Source: CBDHFQ01 sp965262565
GTDB lineage: Bacteria > Bacteroidota > Bacteroidia > J057
Assembly (NCBI GenBank): GCA_965262565.1
Contig: CBDHFQ010000036.1
Span: 62,001-126,000 of the forward strand
Reading direction: 5' to 3'
Length of the DNA stretch: 64,000 bases
Both the position numbers and the translations under genes were made by a program. Under the pieces are notes generated by a model that was given only the letters and a program-made list of their open reading frames with translations, had not been told where the DNA came from and ran no database searches. Of this stretch, positions 9,132 to 17,159 are shown one piece after another (the stretch's first letter is position 1; the number at the start of each line of letters is the position of its first letter).

Positions 9132-10409
9132 ATGAAATTTTTTACACAGCGTCATCTATGGTCTTTTCCCCTAATGCTTCTCATGATATTTTTTTCTTCC
9201 TGTACCAAGGATGAATTCAGTGATGTAAACATGCCTCAAGAGGATTCCTTTGAAAGATCAATTAGGGTAGAAAATAAGCCAGGGTCCATTATTGAAGGAG
9301 AGTATATCGTTACATTTAATCAAGAGCTAGCAGAGTTCAAGCAGATAGAGAGTGTACGAAGTGAAGAGGAGCAAATTTCTTTATTAACAAGCATTTCAAC
9401 CAGGATCTTAAATGATAGTAGGTTGTCAGACAGAAATTTGAACGAGGTGTTCAGCAATGAAGACATTCATATGGCTCACTTGCAAAATGTGTCTCCAGAA
9501 ACAGTAGCACACTTGCTTGAAGATGAAAGAATTTTGGATGTTGAGCCAAATACAGTGATTAGCATGAGTTTAGGCAATCAGTTGGACCCTGCCTTTAAAT
9601 CTATCCTTGTACCGGCAGATGACGACGACGACGATGAAGAAGATGATGATGATAAAAAGGAAAATAAGAATGATAAGAAGGAGAATAAGGATATGCGTAA
9701 AAGCTACAAATTCGCTTGGATTGTCGATTCAGGGATAGATTTAGATCACAGCGACTTGAATGTTAACACCTATTATAGCAAAAGCTTTGTAAAAGGCGAA
9801 TCCTCTCCCGATGACTTATTTGGCCATGGTACGCATGTAGCAGGAATTATCGGAGCCACAGGAAAAATGGAATACTTTAGCGGGATTGCAGAAGGAGTAG
9901 TATTAGTATCCATCAAAGTCTTAGATGAGCATGGAGAAGGAACTAAGAAGAATTTGATCAAAGGATTAAGGCATATTTCAAAGAATGTGGTACCTGGTGA
10001 TGTGATTAATATTAGCTTAACCAGTGATTACTCCCGTTCTGTAGAAAAACAAATTACAAAGTTAGCTAATAAAGGAGCTTTTGTAGCTATCGCAGCGGGT
10101 AATTATAGTACTGATACCAAAGATTATTCGCCAGCCAACATAAATTACCAAAATGTGTATGTAGTCGGTTCTGTGAATAATGAGGATATATTTTCAAGTT
10201 TTTCTAACTATAGCACTCAATCAAATTATATTCTCGCACCTGGGGAGAAAGTTTTTTCTACCTTCAAGGACAACCAATACATTAGATTAGATGGCACTTC
10301 GATGGCAGCGCCTTACGTAGCTGGCGCACTATTAATAGAAAATGGTTACCTGGATCTAAGCCAACACATTCAAACACCTGCAGGTTATCAGCCTAGAGCC
10401 AGATACTAA
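9132..10409 (+). CDS. S8 subtilisin-like serine protease, lipoprotein (paralog 2)
   Basis: 425 residues with the same architecture as its upstream neighbour: lipobox FFSSC (Cys24), an I9-like propeptide (GEYIVTFNQELAEFKQIE), and an S8 domain with Asp199, His235 and Ser390 (DGTSMAAPYVAG). It aligns with the first paralog end to end, apart from the linker. There, residues about 163-190 are a run of Asp/Glu followed by Lys/Asn, flexible and strongly charged; it could bind calcium or be a cleavage spacer (inference). Each paralog has its own terminator and the duplicated upstream element, so they are probably expressed separately under similar control. Confidence 0.93.
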   Translation: MKFFTQRHLWSFPLMLLMIFFSSCTKDEFSDVNMPQEDSFERSIRVENKPGSIIEGEYIVTFNQELAEFKQIESVRSEEEQISLLTSISTRILNDSRLSDRNLNEVFSNEDIHMAHLQNVSPETVAHLLEDERILDVEPNTVISMSLGNQLDPAFKSILVPADDDDDDEEDDDDKKENKNDKKENKDMRKSYKFAWIVDSGIDLDHSDLNVNTYYSKSFVKGESSPDDLFGHGTHVAGIIGATGKMEYFSGIAEGVVLVSIKVLDEHGEGTKKNLIKGLRHISKNVVPGDVINISLTSDYSRSVEKQITKLANKGAFVAIAAGNYSTDTKDYSPANINYQNVYVVGSVNNEDIFSSFSNYSTQSNYILAPGEKVFSTFKDNQYIRLDGTSMAAPYVAGALLIENGYLDLSQHIQTPAGYQPRARY

Positions 10410-10479
10410 CAACCTAAAAATAATGGTAAAAAGCTTTAGGGGAATTCAGTTTTTGAAATAGATCTAATACGTTATCAAC

Positions 10480-10508
10480 AGGCCTCTTGAAAAAAGGGGC
10501 CTTTTCTA
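10480..10508 (+). terminator. Terminator between convergent genes
   Basis: AGGCCTCTT (10480-10488) pairs with AAGGGGCCT (10494-10502) over 9 bp with one G-U, loop GAAAA, then TTTTC. It ends protease 2 and abuts the stop of the leftward membrane protein gene, so it may work in both directions. Confidence 0.75.
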
Positions 10509-10796
10509 TTGCTCCTGCTCATTTGTAGGAAGACGTTGATCTATCTTATACCAATTATACAAGCCCCGCACATTCATACCAAAGAAGACGATATTTGCGA
10601 GAATGTTGGCCACACTTCCCGCTAATAGTCCAAAAACCGCCCAACATATATTCGATAGAAAACCAAAAATGAATCCTTTGGGATTTTTGTTTCCCAATAA
10701 ATACAAATTGATAAACGTAAAAATCATGGCGGCCCAATCTGTTCCGTAATATTTGAACAGCAATGCTATCAAATTCAAATCTTCAAATAAGGTCAT
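10506..10796 (-). CDS. Small three-helix membrane protein
   Basis: 96 residues with three predicted membrane helices, at about residues 20-36, 41-60 and 62-79, and a short charged C-terminus. The last helix reads NIVFFGMNVRGLYNW. An aromatic/Asn-Arg helix like this recalls small PnuC, YgjV or SemiSWEET-type membrane proteins, but I cannot choose among them. It lies 149 bases downstream of the heme oxygenase gene on the same strand and may be the last member of that group. It overlaps nothing. Confidence 0.65.
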   Translation of the reverse strand: MTLFEDLNLIALLFKYYGTDWAAMIFTFINLYLLGNKNPKGFIFGFLSNICWAVFGLLAGSVANILANIVFFGMNVRGLYNWYKIDQRLPTNEQEQ

Positions 10797-10945
10797 TTTC
10801 CTGGCTTAAAAAATTAAGACTGCTAACGCGTTCTCTATATAAGCAAATAAGAAAATAAGTTTCTCTATTAAGGATAATTTTAGAGATTCATAGAAGGGTA
10901 ATTTGTGCCAATGATCAATGGCTGATGTATGTGAATAAGGTGGGG

Positions 10946-11536
10946 TTAAAATGTATGTACCTGCAGCCATAGAGATTTAAAACCATCAAATCCCTTCATT
11001 GCCCCTTCTTCCAGCTCCTCATATCGGTCAGCACCATAGGTTTCCATATAAGGCAAGAAAGATTTCCAACGTTCGCTCAACCCCTCTTTACAGTGCGCTA
11101 AAAAACGATAAGCTCCCAAGCGCATAAAGGTTTCATTGCCTCTCAGCATCTTCCATAATTGAGCATTGCCCATACAAGATCCTTCGACGACATAACAGAG
11201 TCCCAACGCAAATGGAAGAGATCGGAGAGGTATCCTCGTTAAAGGAGATGCAGGAAGTGCCTTGAGTTGTTGTAAATCTTCTTCCAGGAAATGAATCCGT
11301 TTACAATCAGGCCAATCCAGTGGAAAGGATGATACTTGAGATTCCAATGCGTTAAAATGTCTTGCTACCTCATGATGCATATGAAAATGACAAGTCAATA
11401 AACTTGTATAATTATTAAGATCGAAATGTTCTTTCCCAAGGCTTTGGGTACCTACGATGCTTTCCAATTCTTCATGTGCATCTCGGGTAGCTTTCCTAAT
11501 TGATTGTAGATATACCGGAATACTAGAGGCGTGCAT
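10946..11536 (-). CDS. Heme oxygenase (biliverdin-producing family)
   Basis: 196 residues from the ATG at 11536. A start at 11590 would add 18 hydrophobic residues that the family lacks. The proximal-helix signature IRKATRDAHEELES places the heme-ligand histidine about 21 residues in. The distal helix reads LGLCYVVEGSCMGNAQL, matching the G-x-x-YV-x-EGS-x-(L/M)G pattern of bacterial heme oxygenases, including the bacteriophytochrome-associated BphO type. The reaction opens heme to biliverdin, CO and iron. The gene lies 91 bases (38 from the longer start) downstream of a Brp/Blh carotenoid oxygenase on the same strand, an unusual pairing of two chromophore-making enzymes. No phytochrome or ferredoxin gene is in the window. 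Confidence 0.85.
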   Translation of the reverse strand: MHASSIPVYLQSIRKATRDAHEELESIVGTQSLGKEHFDLNNYTSLLTCHFHMHHEVARHFNALESQVSSFPLDWPDCKRIHFLEEDLQQLKALPASPLTRIPLRSLPFALGLCYVVEGSCMGNAQLWKMLRGNETFMRLGAYRFLAHCKEGLSERWKSFLPYMETYGADRYEELEEGAMKGFDGFKSLWLQVHTF

Positions 11537-11627
11537 AGAAAATGATTTATCCAGAATATTTAGAAAAGGTAGTATTAATATTTGATGCATTCAACACCTA
11601 GGTCAACTTCCTCTATCTATCGTTATT

Positions 11628-12569
11628 TTAACCATCATCAGATGTGGCGTGTTCTTTTGTTGAAGAATAAAAAATATCCATTACTATACTATGAGGTAAA
11701 GTCAAAATTGATAAAAGAATAAATATGATAAAAATTAATGGGGTTAACGGAAGAAAATATGATTGAATAATAACTGCAGATAAAATCATTAATACTACAG
11801 ATAATACGCTAAATGGTGCTACTAATCTTGCAAATTGGACGAAGGTAGTAATATGCTTTTTATTTTTTAAAAATAAGTATTCTTCTTCTGTTACCCTTAT
11901 AGCGTGGAGAACGCAAAAGTAAATCGTAAAAGCAACGATGGAAGGCAAATAATAGAAGCATGAATGAATGAGAACGAGTATTAATAATTCCTGGTGTACT
12001 CTTGTAATGTCAATGTGCTTTAACAATGATAATTTTATGATATGATATAAGGTGATAAGCGTTCCAGAGATCATACAAATGAGCCAAAAAGGTTTATAAA
12101 TGGTAGGGCCCAGTTGTTCGAGGCTGATGAGAGACATTTGAATCTCTTCATTGTTATATACCATCATTGAAGAAATAATAGACATTCCCCAACCAGCATA
12201 TAATGGCCTTAATTTACTGTCTTCCAAGGACAAGTCAGAAAATTGAGATTGCCCAAAGTGATAAGCTGAAATCATGAGAAAAACAAAAAAGCTAAAGCCC
12301 GGAAAATAAATCCAGCAACAACTATAAATAAGGATAAGGCTAAGATACCATATATTAAATATCGATGCTTTAACGTTATGTGTATTTTTGAACAGTATAT
12401 GATCTATGGCGCCATGTGGCATGCCGACAATCAATACTAGAATGATAGAAATAAAGGATTGCCATTTTTCATATTTGAACATTCCCTGGAAGGAAAGTGC
12501 GAAAGAACATAGGATTAAAAAAGCTAGAAGATATCCTGGAATGCTAGCTCTTTTCGAAAAAATATTCAT
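11628..12569 (-). CDS. blh: Brp/Blh-family beta-carotene 15,15'-dioxygenase-like protein
   Basis: 313 residues of integral membrane protein with the family motifs in order: VGMPHGAIDHILF (His52), ISAYHFGQSQF (His104), FTIYFCVLHAIRV (His222) and LTLPHSIVMDIF (His293). Characterised Blh enzymes cleave beta-carotene to two retinals. In them the third motif is H-S-x-R-H and both its histidines are taken as iron ligands. Here the motif reads H-A-I-R-V, so the second His is Val226. Activity may therefore be altered (inference). Blh genes usually sit by a rhodopsin gene; none is in this window, and heme oxygenase follows instead. The upstream beta-helix gene is separated by a terminator, so this gene likely heads the unit. 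Confidence 0.88.
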   Translation of the reverse strand: MNIFSKRASIPGYLLAFLILCSFALSFQGMFKYEKWQSFISIILVLIVGMPHGAIDHILFKNTHNVKASIFNIWYLSLILIYSCCWIYFPGFSFFVFLMISAYHFGQSQFSDLSLEDSKLRPLYAGWGMSIISSMMVYNNEEIQMSLISLEQLGPTIYKPFWLICMISGTLITLYHIIKLSLLKHIDITRVHQELLILVLIHSCFYYLPSIVAFTIYFCVLHAIRVTEEEYLFLKNKKHITTFVQFARLVAPFSVLSVVLMILSAVIIQSYFLPLTPLIFIIFILLSILTLPHSIVMDIFYSSTKEHATSDDG

Positions 12570-12584
12570 AATTGGTACAGAGCA

Positions 12585-12616
12585 CAGAAAAGATGGAAAC
12601 GTAATTTTTCCATCTT
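12585..12616 (-). terminator. Terminator after the beta-helix gene (minus strand)
   Basis: The arms AAGATGGAAA (12590-12599) and TTTCCATCTT (12607-12616) form a perfect 10-bp stem with a 7-base loop. Read on the minus strand, the stem is followed by TTTTCT. It separates the beta-helix gene from blh. Confidence 0.65.
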
Positions 12617-12646
12617 CCCCATTCTCAACATTGGATTAAAGTTGTC

Positions 12647-13882
12647 TTAATATTGTTGAATCAATTTTAAGTTTAAATCTTTAATTAAAATTGGTTCATT
12701 TAAAGAATTATTGGGTACTTGAAGTCCAACTTCTACATAATCTCCTTTATTAAAACTGACTTGTGCATCCAACCTTAGTTGAAAAGCCTGATCTTTAGAA
12801 ACGTTGTAAGTAGAAGCTTTAGGTAGAATGAGTTCTTCTCCATTTTTCAGCAAAGCAATAGAATAATTTCCTCCTTCTATTCCAGAAATACCGGTTACGG
12901 TAGCAACCACATCAGCAGTAATTTTCTTCTTCCCAGAATATATCAAACGATTATTTTGAATATCGTTAAATTTGTTTTTTACCATTGTGGTAGTATTTCC
13001 TTCAATCTTTTTGAATACAGAGGAAGAAATAAATTCAGTATACACATCGTTATCGTTCATGTAATAAGCGGCCCTTGCACGGGAATCTGGAATTCCTTGT
13101 CCATTACTAACCATTTCCCATCCTGGTGTATATGAATCAAAACCGCTCAGGTATTTTGCTTGCCCTTTGAATAAATTTTTGGTCATTTTCCCCTCATTAA
13201 TCTGGGCACCCAATTGTACTTTAATCCCTTCAGCGCCACCATATACAAAATAGTTACCATCCAGTACGACATCTCGGATAATGGCATCACTTAAGAACGT
13301 AATTGCAGCACCATTAGCAATTCCGGTTACATAGGTGTATACCAAGGTAAATTTGCTGGCAGTTCCTCCTACCCTCAGACCTTTTTTGGTGTTCCAGTAA
13401 GCCAGGTCAATACAGGTAGTATTAAAGCCAATAATTTGACCTACCCCTTGACTCATAATTCCTTTAGCCTCTATAACGGTACATCCGGGAAATATATTAC
13501 AATAAAATGCATGGGAATCATCTCTAAAATCATAACCGGATGTTTCCTTTCCAGCACATAGGACAAATAGTTTTTCCAGATACACATTAGCATTTCGAGA
13601 CCTGAGAATACCTCCTTTACAAGAAGAGATAATACCATCTTTATCAGGATTTACACCTTGGACCCCAGCTCCATCCATTATGATATAGTTAGGACTAATA
13701 TCTATTGCCCCATGGATAATATATACTTTGGAAGGATCAAGTTTGATTTCATTATTTATCGGCTCGGGAAAATCTTTTAACTGATAAATATCTACCACAT
13801 TCGTCTTAGACTGCGAAAATCCAATTATAAAGGTAAATATTAACAGAACTCCAAAAGTAAAACTAGTTCGAATAATATGCAT
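12647..13882 (-). CDS. Secreted beta-helix protein with tailspike-like C-terminal domain
   Basis: 411 residues. An N-terminal signal peptide (GVLLIFTFIIGFSQS) is followed by a right-handed beta-helix from about residue 40 to 260, with turn repeats such as YIIMDGAGV, LEKLFVLCAG and IRDVVLDGNYFVYGG. From about residue 285 the sequence changes to a beta-sandwich: VFKKIEGNTTT, NNRLIYSGKK, then alternating strands ending NKGDYVEVGLQV. This helix-plus-jellyroll plan resembles phage tailspike receptor-binding ends and secreted Flavobacteriia proteins. I infer a trimeric surface or sugar-binding role, without catalytic evidence. No lipobox and no T9SS tail are present. Confidence 0.75.
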   Translation of the reverse strand: MHIIRTSFTFGVLLIFTFIIGFSQSKTNVVDIYQLKDFPEPINNEIKLDPSKVYIIHGAIDISPNYIIMDGAGVQGVNPDKDGIISSCKGGILRSRNANVYLEKLFVLCAGKETSGYDFRDDSHAFYCNIFPGCTVIEAKGIMSQGVGQIIGFNTTCIDLAYWNTKKGLRVGGTASKFTLVYTYVTGIANGAAITFLSDAIIRDVVLDGNYFVYGGAEGIKVQLGAQINEGKMTKNLFKGQAKYLSGFDSYTPGWEMVSNGQGIPDSRARAAYYMNDNDVYTEFISSSVFKKIEGNTTTMVKNKFNDIQNNRLIYSGKKKITADVVATVTGISGIEGGNYSIALLKNGEELILPKASTYNVSKDQAFQLRLDAQVSFNKGDYVEVGLQVPNNSLNEPILIKDLNLKLIQQY

Positions 13883-14335
13883 TTTAGTACTTATTTTTTC
13901 CTAAAAATCGAACTATTCAAATAAAATGAAAAATACATAATGAGATAATTCAAACACAGGTCGGAGTTCTTTATGTAAGTAAACATAGATTGATTCATAA
14001 ACAATATGTCTGCATCTTTTCGAAGATTTTTTTTGCGAATCAAAAGTTCATTTAATAGATATATGACATTTTTATATACAAAAAATGGAAAATAATTCGA
14101 CCTAAATGTTTGTTTTTTTTCCTGTTAGTAAGAATGGTTGAAAAAAACCAACATATCTTTAGACTGATGACGATTAAATATTCATTCAGTTGTTATTTAA
14201 ATATTAAAGATATTTTGATGATAGAAAAATCCATTTTATTTTTTCAGGGTGATTTTTTGAGCATATTGAAGGATTGTTTCCTCCAAATCTGTCATATTTA
14301 TGAACCTAATAGTAAGAAACGGAAGTAAGACTTTT
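13883..14335. other. AT-rich intergenic region
   Basis: 453 bases with long A and T runs lying between two leftward genes. A 72-codon plus-strand frame at 14110-14328 exists, but it has low-complexity composition and no recognisable start context, so I do not call it. It presumably holds the promoter of the beta-helix gene. Confidence 0.55.
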
Positions 14336-14953
14336 CTATATCAATTTCACATTTGGATCATCTTCATAAGCAGAATCAATTCTTACTAACCTATCTAGAA
14401 GTAAGCTAAATAGCTCAAACAAAGCTCGAAGGCTTTCCTTATCCTTTAGAATTCCCACGCATTCGAAATAGAGTTGGTCCACTCCTTCAGGGAATTGTTT
14501 ACCGAACCATCCATCGTCCTTTTTGATTTGTACATGTATCCGCGGATGTGCATCTATTAATTGCTTGAGCTCTTCAGAATAGAGTAGATGCTTAATTTTC
14601 TCTTCGTGATTCCCTTTAATAATAAACTGATCATCAAAGTATTGATCTCCAATGATGATATCCTGCATTCCGAATAGTTTTTCAAAAAAAGAAAAAAAAT
14701 GCTTTCTGTAAATCTTAAGGTATAGTTGATCCTTATTGATAAAAGGCGCTCTCATGCGGGTATAAAATGTGTGATTGTTATTTCCCGCTTGCCTACTAAA
14801 CGTATCGAGCACCAGCTGCCATTCTTTATGTCGGTATATGAGCGCATCCGTTTTCCAAAATCCATGATCCAGGAATTCTCCTCCAATTTCATCGGCTATT
14901 TGAGACCATATTTCTTTTTTGGAAGAGCCAAATGCTTTTTTTAGAAAGTTCAT
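14336..14953 (-). CDS. Hypothetical cytoplasmic protein
   Basis: 205 residues with no signal peptide or membrane segment. The N-terminus MNFLKKAFGSSKKEIW is basic and amphipathic. The rest alternates strand-like segments rich in aromatics (RHKEWQLVLDTF, YLKIYRKHFFSFF) with a C-terminal helix (ALFELFSLLLDRLVRI). I do not recognise the family. The coding pattern is convincing: the frame is full-length, charged and of mixed composition, with the opposite frame much shorter. It stands between an intergenic gap and the amidohydrolase gene, and no partner is evident. Confidence 0.65.
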   Translation of the reverse strand: MNFLKKAFGSSKKEIWSQIADEIGGEFLDHGFWKTDALIYRHKEWQLVLDTFSRQAGNNNHTFYTRMRAPFINKDQLYLKIYRKHFFSFFEKLFGMQDIIIGDQYFDDQFIIKGNHEEKIKHLLYSEELKQLIDAHPRIHVQIKKDDGWFGKQFPEGVDQLYFECVGILKDKESLRALFELFSLLLDRLVRIDSAYEDDPNVKLI

Positions 14954-15037
14954 ACCATATAAGTCAATAATTGTACCCTAACATTACAATCATCCCACAT
15001 TTATGGGTAATAGTTGGACCAACAGCCAAATGGCTAT

Positions 15038-16345
15038 CTATTGATGTTTGTAAATCATACCTTCTTTCATGACAAATGATACCTCCTCCATTAATGCCAT
15101 GTCTTCTAAGGGATTCCCAGGCACAGCTATAATATCAGCCTTCATTCCAGATTTTAAGGTGCCGAATTGATCTTCCATTCCCAATACAGTAGCAGCATTT
15201 AAGGTCGCACACTTAATGGTCTCCAGGGCAGGCATCCCTCCTTCCACCATATAAACGAATTCTTTCCAATTTTCACCATGAGGAAAAACAGCTGCATCTG
15301 TTCCAAAGGCGATCTTCACTCCATATTTATATGCATTTTCAAAGGTTTGCTGAATCATAGGGCCAATTTCCAATGCCTTAGGTACGATAACTGCAGGAAA
15401 GTATCCTTCTATTTTGGCATATTCCGCTACAGCCTGTCCTGCTGTAATCGTTGGAACATACCATGTACCCATCTCTTTCATTGCTGCCATCACTTCTTCT
15501 GTCATGATCGTTCCATGCTCAATGGTAGTGATCCCTGCCTTTACAGCACGCAACATTCCTTCTGGTCCGTGGGCATGAGCCGCGGTGTGCATATCATAAT
15601 CCGTGGCAGTGTTTACAATAGCTTCTATTTCTTCGCTAGTAAATTGAGGTCTTTTTCCATCTTTGGCTACACTTAATACCCCTCCGGTAGCAGTGATTTT
15701 GATAAAATCCGCTCCATTCTTGTATCTTTGGCGAACGGCTTTAGCAGCATCTGAAGATCCATTAACTACTCCATCTTTAGGTCCCGGATCTCCTGCCAAA
15801 TCGTCTCTTAATCCATTAGTAGGATCTGCATGTCCTCCTGTGGTGCCAATCGCTTTACCACTGGTAAATATTCGTGGTCCTGGAACTAATCCTTTCTTAA
15901 TGGCCTTTCTCAATGCAATATTTACCCCTGAACCACCGCAATCACGCACTGTAGTAAACCCCGCCATTAAGGTTGTTTTCGCAAATGGAATAGCTCCGTA
16001 AGCTACATCAGGTGGGTTCAATCTTACTCTATCCAGGTATTGTGTAGGGCTTGTTTGACTTTCTATATGAACATGAAGATCAATCAAGCCAGGCATGACC
16101 GTATGATTCTTCAGATTAATCACACTAACTCCTTCTGACGGAGCTACGTAACCTTCCCTAACATCAGTAATACTATCTTCGTGAATAATCAGTGTCATTT
16201 CTTCCAAAGGTTCCGACCCAGTACCATCTATCAATCTCCCACAATGTAGATAATGATGCTGTCCCAGGATAAATCCAGAATAAAGGAACATCAAAAAGCT
16301 GATCGAAGCGAAACATCTTATGAGCTGTAGCCGTAATATTCTCAT
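15038..16345 (-). CDS. Exported metal-dependent amidohydrolase (imidazolonepropionase/prolidase-like)
   Basis: 435 residues. A signal peptide covers about residues 1-28 (ends FILGQ), so the enzyme is probably periplasmic. Amidohydrolase motifs follow: GLIDLHVHIE supplies the HxH metal site, GADFIKITATGG has the lysine that is usually carboxylated, HAHGPEGMLRAVKAGIT and TIEHG supply the next two histidines, and IAFGTDAAVFPHG the catalytic Asp. The set matches the subgroup that includes imidazolonepropionase-like and Xaa-Pro dipeptidase-type hydrolases, which cut cyclic amides or N-acyl/peptide bonds. It sits downstream of a GNAT gene in the same leftward run as RraA and the BASS transporter. 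Confidence 0.9.
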   Translation of the reverse strand: MRILRLQLIRCFASISFLMFLYSGFILGQHHYLHCGRLIDGTGSEPLEEMTLIIHEDSITDVREGYVAPSEGVSVINLKNHTVMPGLIDLHVHIESQTSPTQYLDRVRLNPPDVAYGAIPFAKTTLMAGFTTVRDCGGSGVNIALRKAIKKGLVPGPRIFTSGKAIGTTGGHADPTNGLRDDLAGDPGPKDGVVNGSSDAAKAVRQRYKNGADFIKITATGGVLSVAKDGKRPQFTSEEIEAIVNTATDYDMHTAAHAHGPEGMLRAVKAGITTIEHGTIMTEEVMAAMKEMGTWYVPTITAGQAVAEYAKIEGYFPAVIVPKALEIGPMIQQTFENAYKYGVKIAFGTDAAVFPHGENWKEFVYMVEGGMPALETIKCATLNAATVLGMEDQFGTLKSGMKADIIAVPGNPLEDMALMEEVSFVMKEGMIYKHQ

Positions 16346-16416
16346 CTCTTTTTTTCAAAAGATAGATAATTTTCAGTTTTCTGGAAGAAATTATCCCCAA
16401 TTATTTTATTCATTGT

Positions 16417-17046
16417 TTAAATCATTCCAAATTCTCGCGCTATATACTTTACTTTTTCAATATACTGAGCGCCATAGGCTGTTTTGGGAACATTCGAATA
16501 ATCGCGATCAACTTTAATTGTAACTATAGCAATCTCATCTTCATAGGTAGCTTCTCCTCCAAGTTTTTTTAACATTTGAATAAAAAACTGATTTTCTCTC
16601 AACACATATCCCGTCATCATTTTTATATCGTTCTTTAAAGAAAGAACATATAATAAGGCCATAAACTGTTTTCCCAATCCCTTATTTTGGTACTCATCTA
16701 TCACTGTTAATGCAAATTCAGCTTCTTCAGGCTTCTGTTCAAACCGAAATAAATGGCACATCCCGAGACCCGGAATATCTTTCCTATGAGCATCAATGGC
16801 TCCCCAGGCAAAATATCTTTGCTGATCAATTAACAATAGATGTGCTAATAAATGCTCGGGATCTTCATTCTCTCTCCCCATAAATCTCAGATGTAAAGAC
16901 TCTTTTGACAAAAGGGGTAATCCCCTGACAGCCAGCGAAAAGTCTTCCTTATTGGCAGGAAATAATAACACCTCAATACCATCCACGATATTAACGGGAA
17001 TAGCTTTTCGCTTTTTTGAACCAGGATAAACTTCTATACAAACCAT
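16417..17046 (-). CDS. GNAT-family N-acetyltransferase
   Basis: 209 residues. The acetyl-CoA binding motif A is VIDEYQNKGLGKQFM, with the Q-x-x-G-x-G signature (QNKGLG). The preceding strand EEAEFALTV and following helix ALLYVLSLKNDI complete the core. An N-terminal ~50 residues precede the GNAT fold. The final segment (DYSNVPKTAYGAQYIEKVKYIAREFGM) may be a partner or substrate-binding tail. Substrate unknown; GNATs acetylate amines on small molecules or proteins. It lies 71 bases upstream of the amidohydrolase and 113 bases downstream of the RraA-like gene. Confidence 0.85.
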   Translation of the reverse strand: MVCIEVYPGSKKRKAIPVNIVDGIEVLLFPANKEDFSLAVRGLPLLSKESLHLRFMGRENEDPEHLLAHLLLIDQQRYFAWGAIDAHRKDIPGLGMCHLFRFEQKPEEAEFALTVIDEYQNKGLGKQFMALLYVLSLKNDIKMMTGYVLRENQFFIQMLKKLGGEATYEDEIAIVTIKVDRDYSNVPKTAYGAQYIEKVKYIAREFGMI

Positions 17047-17159
17047 GATCCAGTGATTAGGACTTTTTCTCTACACGAACTTAAACAAATTCACCCCGGA
17101 GATAAAACCAGTCATTCCTGTGATCGTTTCAATGTTCGAAGAAAACACAGATAGGGCAA

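Noticed and set aside
12406..12639. 77-codon plus-strand frame antisense to blh
   Set aside because: It lies over the blh start and its terminator, has no family motif, and the opposite strand encodes clear Blh motifs.
10506..13882. A rhodopsin gene expected near blh
   Set aside because: I looked for a seven-helix protein with a retinal-binding lysine motif on both strands around blh and found none.
14110..14328. 72-codon plus-strand frame in an intergenic gap
   Set aside because: Low-complexity, phenylalanine-rich translation from AT-rich DNA, no signal or domain, no support from neighbours.
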